Shown: piece by piece, positions 56,605 to 64,000 of the stretch
Layout: every line of letters begins with the position of its first letter
How positions within the stretch are numbered: the first letter of the stretch is position 1
NCBI GenBank assembly: GCA_007026445.1
Contig: VDMD01000056.1
Location: 101,226 to 165,225, forward strand
Length of the DNA: 64,000 nt
Source of the DNA: Schizophyllum amplum
Taxonomy: Eukaryota; Basidiomycota; Agaricomycetes; Agaricales; Schizophyllaceae
Reading direction: 5' to 3'
Position numbers and translations under genes: made by a program
The notes under the pieces: model-generated
Databases searched by the model: none
What the model was told of the DNA's origin: nothing
Seen by the model: only the letters and a program-made list of their open reading frames with translations

Positions 56605-58568
56605 GATGGCAGACGCGTCGGACGACGGCCTGGACGTGATAGGTCGTGTGTGGCGTGAATGGGCGCGTTGGCGCCAAGTTGGCGCAGCCTAGGGCGGCTG
56701 ACACAGTGGTAAGCGCGCGCAGAGAGCGCGAGGACGGTGAACATACGCGGCTTTGGCGCCACAGGCGCTAACTGGGGGTGGTAGGTGCAGGTCGGAAGGA
56801 GGGTGTGACCATCTAGGGGTGCGACACTTTATACTCTGGCAGTTGCAGTGCCTCGCGCGCCTAAGGACCCCTTCCTCGCCGCTCGGATCCCTGCGGCGGT
56901 TATCGTCAAGATGATCGCATCCATGATCACCTCTGTATTCCCGCGGGCAGTCCCAGCGCATGTCCGCAATAGAGATGCGTTTCCGCCGGGCGTACATGCC
57001 ATGTCGTTTGTGGGCGCACTGCATCATGGCATGCCCGTTATGGAGAACTTGTGCCCAACATTCCCCGCCTCGTGGTGAGCTAGTCCTTCTCCGGCTTACC
57101 CGGGATGGGTTCGGTTTGTACTTGTTGTGGTATGTGGGCGACCCGAAGCCAGCAGATACAACAGATACAACGAGGCGCTATTGTTCGACCGGAACGTGCA
57201 GGTAGCGCGTGCGAGCGATGCAATAGCGTGGCCTGGTTCTGCCGCGAGGTGCGGCAGACCCTCGATACTCGATACAACCCCGCTCCCTTTTCCCGCCCTA
57301 TCGAGACTTTTGGGGAGGAAGAAGCGGGGTTTTTTGCGAATATAGGTTGATAGACGACGGCGCCAGCCCAAGGAGCGCAACAGAGCGGATTATTAGAGGA
57401 ACAATAGCGTTCTCAGGCTTGGTTATGCTCGCGTGAATGAGTGGGTGACTGCCCACTGACTGGGTTCTGCCGGCGATGCGCTGCGGGCGTGCATATGGTC
57501 TGGCCAGATGCGTCTGCCGCGAAGGTTGCATGGCGGGTTCTGCGGCGGAGATGGCCTTCCACGCGCCTACAGGGGTTCGGATTGATGCTGGGAACATCTT
57601 CCGCCTTCGCGTTGTTTTCGGTGTATAGGTGATGTACTGCTTGATCAGCTGGGAAGAGAAACATCAGCCTCAAGGCGCTCACTGAATATGTGACAGTGGC
57701 AGCCATACTGAAGACTTGGGTGTGACGCGCATTTGGAATCTGGCGAATGCGCATGCTACCGTAGACGACGCAGGTCTAGCCCCCAGATGCATCCGGCGGA
57801 ACATCGCTGTCGGCTAAGTAGTCTGCTCATGCGGACACTGCTCAACATTGCGGAATGGGGTCAAAATTGATGCTCACCTTCCGTCGCTTTCTGACTCGTA
57901 CGCGCCGGTTCTCGCACGGCTGATGTGAACGCATCTCGTCTGCGCGAATGTATGTGCGTCGAACAGGTCTCGACAAGAGCTCTGGCTACGTGCTAGCAGC
58001 AGTCTGGCAGAGGTTCCCATTCCAGGCAAGAGGCAGTGCGGCGGCGGCATACACTGAGGGAATGAACTTGCTTCGACGAATGAGGCGCTCATGAGAGCCT
58101 CCGTCGTAATGTCGGAAGCTTTGAGTTTGACTCTAAGGACCGAGTCAGGGTCACAGGTACACTGGGAAAAGAATGGAAGCTCGCCTGCGACATGTCCAGC
58201 GTATGCGCTCACGTCTTTACACAGCGCGATAGATGCCGAGTCTGCGGTCCATTTTGTGGTCACAGTAACACGTTTAGTGCCCACGGGCGCGGAAGCAGCT
58301 TGCTTTCACTGTCCTTATGCGCTGCGAATAAAATGGAATGAATGCACATCTCTGCTCGAGATGGTCGTGGTCAGTGTAGACAGAGAAGCACAGCAAGCTT
58401 TCAAGAACGCCGCGTCGGCATACGCCGACGCTCCACGTGATTAAACCCTTTGTGACGCTCACAGTACTTACCCCACAAGTAGACTCTCAGGCAACCATTA
58501 CTTCGCCAAAGCTTCATGGGCGCTATCCTATTGATTATGTTTTGATATGATTTTACTCGGCAGAGCAA
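56605..58568. other. Long intergenic region with a possible coding fragment
   Basis: 2 kb. On the minus strand at about 57874-58284 a frame reads RVTVTTKWTADSASIALCKD and RVKLKASDITTEALMSASF with good codon use, but no ATG and no recognised family. It could be an exon of an unresolved gene. The rest holds nothing supportable. Confidence 0.35.
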
Positions 58569-61558
58569 CTACAGCTTGCGCTCGAGGAAACTCTCGATAA
58601 CGCCCGAGAGCGTGAGAGGGTACTCCTTCAGCTGAACTTTTCCGTCCATCACCATCGTATTCGGCTGCACGAAGATCTTCCGCGGCAAAAATCCGTCAGC
58701 ACCATAAACCACAATGCACGCGAATCGCAACGCACCTGCTTCTTCCTGAGCACCAAGTCCCGGATCTCGCCCCCACGCATCGCTCGGCTTCGTCAGCTCT
58801 GCGTAGAATTTGCGCGCACCCGCCCCGTCAGCCGTGCTGTATACCATTCGTCAGATCACCCTCCTAGATCATCTCGCTTCCATTCAGACGCACCTCTTCC
58901 TCACTTGCAGCTGCACGAGCAGCTCGCCCGCCACGCGCTTGCCCTCCTTCAACACCTTCTCCCGGTCCACGCGAATGTACACATTCTCCAATGTCCCATC
59001 CGCGTTCCTGATCTCCTGCAGCGCCGCGAGGCCCGCGCGCAGGAGGTGCTGCGTGATGCCTAAGCGCGCCTGCATATGCGCCTGGCCGTGCTTGCCTGCT
59101 TTCGGGTCGTAGAACTCGAGGCCACGCAGCCCGGCGCGGGCCATGAGCAGGAAGGTCGCGTGCTGGATGTCCTCGATGTCTTGCTCGGAGGTGATCTAGG
59201 GAGGAGAAAAGTCAGTGCGAGGGATGCAGGAGACGTGAAGCAGAATGGCGTACGTCGAAGATCTTCAAAATGTCGCGATTACCACCGACTACATAGCATG
59301 ATCAGCGAGGAGCAGTGACGTCGGTCATGAACGTACGATAGAGGGCCACCGTCTCTGCTCGGCATTCTTCCATGGAGGATGATACCTCACCCAGCACAGA
59401 GTCCGGGGTTTGGCCAGCTTTGTACCACGATTCACTGTATGCGTTCGTTAACACCCGAGCCTACGATGCAGTGTTTCTATTGCAACCCACATCTTCCCCG
59501 TCAAGGGGTTGATGATCTTTGCACAATATTAGCACCACGACACGATACGAGAAGATCAAGTCTCACCTTTTCCGGGTCAAAGTTGCGCTTGCCATCCGTC
59601 CTCCTGGAAGAGTTTGCCGGAGCCGTGGCCCAGCAGTTCGTGATTCGCGACCTGCACCTCGAACGCTTTGCTGTCCCACGCGTTGTATAGTGCCAGATCA
59701 TCTGGGTGAATGAAGGTGACCTCCTCATCTGCAGAATCCGCGCGTCAGCCTGCATCATCGTTCGGCAGAGACTGAACGCACTCGGAGACTTGGCCGCCAG
59801 AATATTCTGTGCAACAGTTAGAGATGAGTTCGTCGCTGGTACAAGAAGCACCAACCGCCAACGAAACGTTCTTGAACCCAGTTGACTCGCGCACTTCGTA
59901 GTAGTTCTGGAGCACATAAGTCATGCAGCATATTTCTCAATTGCGCGTTGCGCACCGGGATCTGAAAATTTGTGAGCCTTTAAACCCATACACATAGTGC
60001 GTAGGTCCATAAACGTGCGTAGGACCCTACACCTAGGCGGACCACTCACATTGATACCCGCGGGAATGCCACCCGTCGCAAACGACACGACTTCCAACGC
60101 CGTGAAGTCCGGCTTGCGGAACACGTCAACCTCGAAGTCCTTGCCCCAAGGCAGGTCCTGGATCAGCGTCGGCGCCGAGTTGACAAGCGTCTCAAATTTG
60201 GCGCTGAGCTGCTTGTTGACGATCGCGGTAAAGCCTACGATGCGGCCGATCTTGAGTACGGGAATCGACAGAATACATTCAGCACTCACCTTCCCACTCT
60301 GCACGAGCGCCATAGGGATCGACATAGGTCTCGATGAACTACAAGATGAGCAAAAACGAGATGAGCAAAAGTCCCAGTGTCCACACAATCTCACGCACCC
60401 CGATATAAGTCTCCACCACTGGCCCAACGTCCTTCACCCACTCCGCCGACGCATTATGCGCCTGAATAGACCCCGTTTCGAAGGACGCGATGTATCCGTC
60501 GATCATCTTTTTCTGCGTCTCATTCGCCGCGTACTTCTTCGCCTCCGCGAGTGCCGCGTTCACCTTCTTCAGCGCCGCTGAGAAGTCGCCGTACTGCACC
60601 GTCAGCTTCGCCGGCGCGCCGTTCGCGGTCATCTCATGTGTCGCGCTTGCGAGCCCGGCGTTTGCCGAAGCGACAAGGAGCGTGAACTCAGATGGGCCCA
60701 CCTTGCGGACGCTGACGGGAGGGGATAAGTGAGCGAACGTCACTTCCCTATAAACTAGAAGTGTATACCGACCGTGTGTTGAGAACATCGACGCCAAGCT
60801 TCTCAGCCGCGGCCTGCACGGCAGCAACCTCCTCGTCCGAGATGGGCAGCTCGGAGGGTAGTAGTTGCTGACGTTGCCGTCCTTGGGTTTGCCAACGGTC
60901 AGGCTCGCTTCAGGTGCGAGGCGGCGTATATGTGCTCCTTCAGTTGTGTCCAGAGGCCAAGCGCCTTTGAGGCGTTGGCGGACTTGGACACGATTGCCTC
61001 GAATTTGTCCGCAGAGACGCGCGGGACAATTTTTGTGAAGCCAAAGGAGCGGTAGTTGACGAGGTTGCTGATGACCTTCACGAATAAAAAAGTTAAAGGC
61101 GGACATAAAGAACCCCAGTGCGTGCTGCACCAACCTGAACGGTGTACTGCAGGGCCTGATCCCACTCATCTGACGAGAGCCCGGCGCTCTGACGAAGTTG
61201 GTCGAAATTGGCCAGGTTGCCCGATGCATCGCTGAACGTCAGCAACAGCAGGTCGTACAGATCTGCCCCTGCGGGGTCCATTGTCCTATGTTGCAGTGTC
61301 AATGTTGAACGTGCAGAACCGGACCTCAGAATCCTCCCGACCTTGGATGATGCGCGCGCCAGCCCACGCAGCCTCAGCCATGTAATGCGCATACTTCTTT
61401 TCCTTGTCGCTAAGGCGGGCATCAGTAGGCCGTCAATTGATCTACGTCCTGACATAGGCCTCCTACCTCAGCTGGGCAAAGGCGTCAGAGATTTGCATGC
61501 CGCATAGCGGGACGGTTTTGTCGGCGAGGAATCGCTCCTGGGCGAGGGTGTGCGCCAT
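58569..61558 (-). CDS. Dipeptidyl peptidase III (M49 zinc exopeptidase)
   Basis: Removes dipeptides from the N-terminus of short peptides. Zinc motif HELLGH in VANHELLGHGSGKLF, second glutamate in MEECRAETVALYLV, family block FATGGIPAGIN followed by NYYEVRESTGFKNVSLAN, and EEVTFIHPDDLALYNAWDS before the zinc site. N-terminus MAHTLAQERFLADKTVPLCG, C-terminus LSGVIESFLERKL; about 700 aa, more than ten exons. Two single-base deletions in C runs (near 60920 and 60856) disrupt the frame between KEHIYAA and LPISDEEV. An in-frame upstream ATG at 61648 would add an Arg-rich mitochondrial-type presequence. Divergent from the PP2C gene, whose start lies 460 bp away. Confidence 0.9.
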
Positions 61559-61648
61559 TCTGGTCCGCAAGAGAAATCTGGGAGGAAAAGAGGGGCGATG
61601 GCTTCTGAGATAGGAACGTCCCGCGCGACCCAGTGCCGCCCTCAACAT

Positions 61649-62020
61649 GAACGCCGCGGATCTCGAACAGGCGCGTGACTGCAGTCGGCAGGCTGGGGAA
61701 TCGCCTGCTGCAAATTTCACGTCACCTTCCCTCCAAAGGTTAGTGGTTCGAACCGCTAAAGTTCCTATTTTTCGGACGCTCTTTGCTGGACCTCACACGT
61801 ATCATGATGCACACTTAGAAATATGTGACGCTCTTGCGAATGATATCCTGCGATTTGAGAGGGAGCTATACCACACGTAGTCAGAAATCTGAAGTTCAAT
61901 GTCGTCCGCGCAATCCGCGGCTGGTTCCGGTTCTCCAGGGAGCTGCCTCCGCGTCCAAGCGCCGCGGGGGAATATTAATATTATCACATCTCCGTCTCGA
62001 CCACCACCTCCTCCTGCTCA
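61649..62020. other. Divergent promoter region, DPP III / PP2C
   Basis: About 370 bp between the longest DPP III start and the PP2C ATG. A palindrome around GGTTCGAACC (61741-61760) is present. No RNA gene fits it. Confidence 0.45.
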
Positions 62021-63669
62021 ATGGCCCTCACATGTCTCTCTCGATGCCGGGTCGCGTCCTTGAAGCAGCTGGCGCGCTACAGCACGGCTGCCGCTACCGC
62101 TGAGCGTCCATATGTTTTCCACATAGGTAAGAGGACGCGTGATATGATGTCTACAGCAACTTGATGACGGACTGCACAGGCGCTGCATGGCATGCCAAAC
62201 CAGATGATCCCCACCATAGGAGACCGCCACCCAAGACCGTCCCGTTTGCAGCAGACAGTCCAATAGGTGCGTCACGCGGCTCCCAGTCCACCATCATAAC
62301 CATTGAATGTCCCCTCAGGCAAATGGCGCGATGAGATGCTCAACTGGCCAAAGTTCATGCACAACACCCAAAGCGCGGGGGAGGACTTCTTCTGTGTACA
62401 ACCGGTGCGTTCTATAAGGCTGCTACTAGAGTGCTTTGCTTGCTGACTGAGCCCTACAGATGAAATGCGACTCGGTAGGTACGCCGTCTTTCGCTCCCCG
62501 GCACCACCAACTAGCCTGACGGTCCCTCTGAGGGAGTGACGGTTGGCGTTGCGGGTGAGTTGGTCACTTTCCTCCCGTGATCAACGGTGCTCAACGTCAA
62601 CAGACGGCGTCGTGGTTGGGCTGACAGTGGCGTCGACCCAGCGTTGTTCGCGCAAGCCATGATGTATCACTCTGCTAGGTATTCGCGCGCAGCCTGGCAG
62701 GCGAGCCTGAGATAGATCCTACACTGGACTACGAGGGTGCGTATAGCTCTGATGTCTCTCCGCCAACCGTCCTCACCTATTCTCGTAGAGCGCGAAGAAG
62801 TAGAGGGCTGGGAATTGACACCATACGAATGTATGGATCTTGCGTACGGCGGCGTCCTTCGCGAGCGGGGCGTTCTCGGTGGTGCAAGTACGGCGTGTAT
62901 TTTAACACTCAACGCATCCTCCGGTCTCCTGCGATCAGCCAAGTACGCATCGTCGTCTTCTTCGACCATATCCCACTCATCACTGTCCAACTCAGCCTCG
63001 GTGACAGCGGATACGCGGTCGTCCGTTCCAAAAACGTGATCTACCATCAAGAGCCACAAACGCACTACTTCAACTGCCCATTGTCAGTCTCAGTTGCTGC
63101 ACACCTCGTGCACATTGCTCATTCCGGTGCAGGCAGCTCACGAAGGTCCCCGTTGGCGATCGGCAGTTCTCCGGCGTCTGCGTCGACAGCCCACGACATG
63201 CAGACACCCACTCCATGAAACTTCGCGATGGAGACCTCGTCTGCTCTACGTGCGCCGTCATACCATTTCAGTGATACTATACCGCAGCTCATATATTTTG
63301 CCCTCACATAGACCGATGGCTTCGGCGACAACATCTTCCTTAGGGACATGGCGAACATATTACTGCTGACTGCCAAGAACGACATCCCAGACGAACTCAT
63401 GCCGCAATACATGGCCGAGAGGCTAGTAGAGCGCGCAACCCAGGTCATGTATTCCGGGCGTCTCACGCCTTTCCAGAGTGAGTTCTGCTTAAACCTAGGT
63501 GCGGGATCAGTTACTCATCCATATGTGCAGGGGAAGCGGCTCGGTACGGCCAGAACTTGCCAGGTGGCAAGATCGACGAGTGAGCATCGTCCCCGTTGTT
63601 CTTGACAGCGCTCAATAACACTTCTTAAGCTGCACGGTCCTTGTTGCACTCGTTCGCGAGACGTCATGA
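62021..63669 (+). CDS. Mitochondrial-type PP2C phosphatase (Ptc7/Azr1-like) with two -1 frameshifts
   Basis: Ser/Thr phosphatase of the PPM family; yeast Ptc7 is mitochondrial. The N-terminus MALTCLSRCRVASLKQLARY is basic and presequence-like. Then AGEDFFCVQ, GVTVGVADGV/GGWADSGVDPALF (metal-binding Asp), EPEIDPTLDYEEREEVEGWE, MDLAYGGVLRERGVLGGAST, NLGDSGYAVVRSKNVIYHQ, FNCPLQLTKVP, TDGFGDNIF and NLPGGKIDDCTVLVALVRET. About 11 exons. Single G residues appear missing near 62612 (inside DGVGGW) and near 62696 (before AGEPEID), so the frame breaks twice. Everything else is conserved. The splice site just before TDGFGDN is also uncertain. Confidence 0.82.
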
Positions 63670-64000
63670 GACGGATCAAGGTTGCCTCGCTCGTTCCATT
63701 GCGGGACTCGGTCGTCCCACAACAGGAGTCGGACTACAGCTAAATTATTGTCGACGCTCTAGATAATCGCCACCCACATACTTACTAGCGACGTATACAC
63801 ACACTGTGACACACATTCGCCGTAAAGGCAGAAAAACTTCTCATATGCATGACATACGAGTAATACAGCGATATATGTATGCTCTCCGACCTAGTTCCCG
63901 CTCGCCGCCTGGACCCCCCCACAGCACGCTCAGAACGCGTAGAAGGTGATGAAGCCCGCGCGCGATTGCCAGCGTCATCAATGATTCGCAAGACTTCTTC
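63670..64000. other. Intergenic to window end
   Basis: The 3' flank of the PP2C gene. No gene or repeat is seen. Confidence 0.5.

Noticed and set aside
58091..58444. Plus-strand 118-codon frame
   Set aside because: Overlaps the more protein-like minus-strand frame and has no motif.
61741..61760. GGTTCGAACC palindrome resembling a tRNA T-arm
   Set aside because: The stem is a perfect even palindrome without a 7-nt T-loop, and no acceptor or anticodon arms pair around it.

Overview
The window is nuclear DNA of a filamentous basidiomycete, most likely an Agaricomycete and plausibly one of the Polyporales. The reasons are the intron-dense genes (introns of about 48-60 bp, GTRNGT donors, CTNAC-like branch points), several large F-box genes, a secreted protein of the 'macrofage activating glycoprotein' type, and the transporter and metacaspase families present. 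No rRNA, tRNA or CRISPR array was found. CDS coordinates run from start codon to stop codon and include introns. Layout, 0-11 kb: an F-box gene, a sugar transporter and two tandem paralogous DHA1-type MFS transporters. Layout, 11-17 kb: repeat-rich DNA holding a 0.39-kb MITE, a possible gene remnant and a complete 4.0-kb DNA transposon with terminal inverted repeats and a target-site duplication, encoding a 1012-aa single-exon transposase-like protein. Layout, 17-26 kb: a ricin-lectin/MAG fusion protein, an OTU deubiquitinase divergent from a SmgGDS-like armadillo protein, and an AKR7-type aldo-keto reductase. Layout, 27-39 kb, all minus strand: two tandem metacaspases, a mitochondrial Mgr3-like TPR protein, a tiny cysteine-rich protein and the Yme1-type i-AAA protease. 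Yeast Mgr3 is an adaptor of Yme1, so their proximity is notable. Layout, 39-51 kb: a GCIP/CCNDBP1-family protein; a GFA-family protein whose stop codon has been entered by a 1.4-kb TA-inserting element; a PMP3-domain protein; a four-finger C2H2 factor; fructose-1,6-bisphosphatase; and an unrecognised charged, probably nuclear protein. Layout, 51-64 kb: two F-box genes, dipeptidyl peptidase III, and a Ptc7-type PP2C. Between 55 and 63 kb, three otherwise convincing genes carry five single-base deletions, mostly in short C or G runs. That cluster points to either local assembly error or real decay. The most unusual content is the self-contained 4-kb transposon with its hAT/KDZ-like protein, the stop-codon insertion, the metacaspase pair with 12-nt microexons next to both catalytic residues, and the Yme1/Mgr3 neighbourhood.
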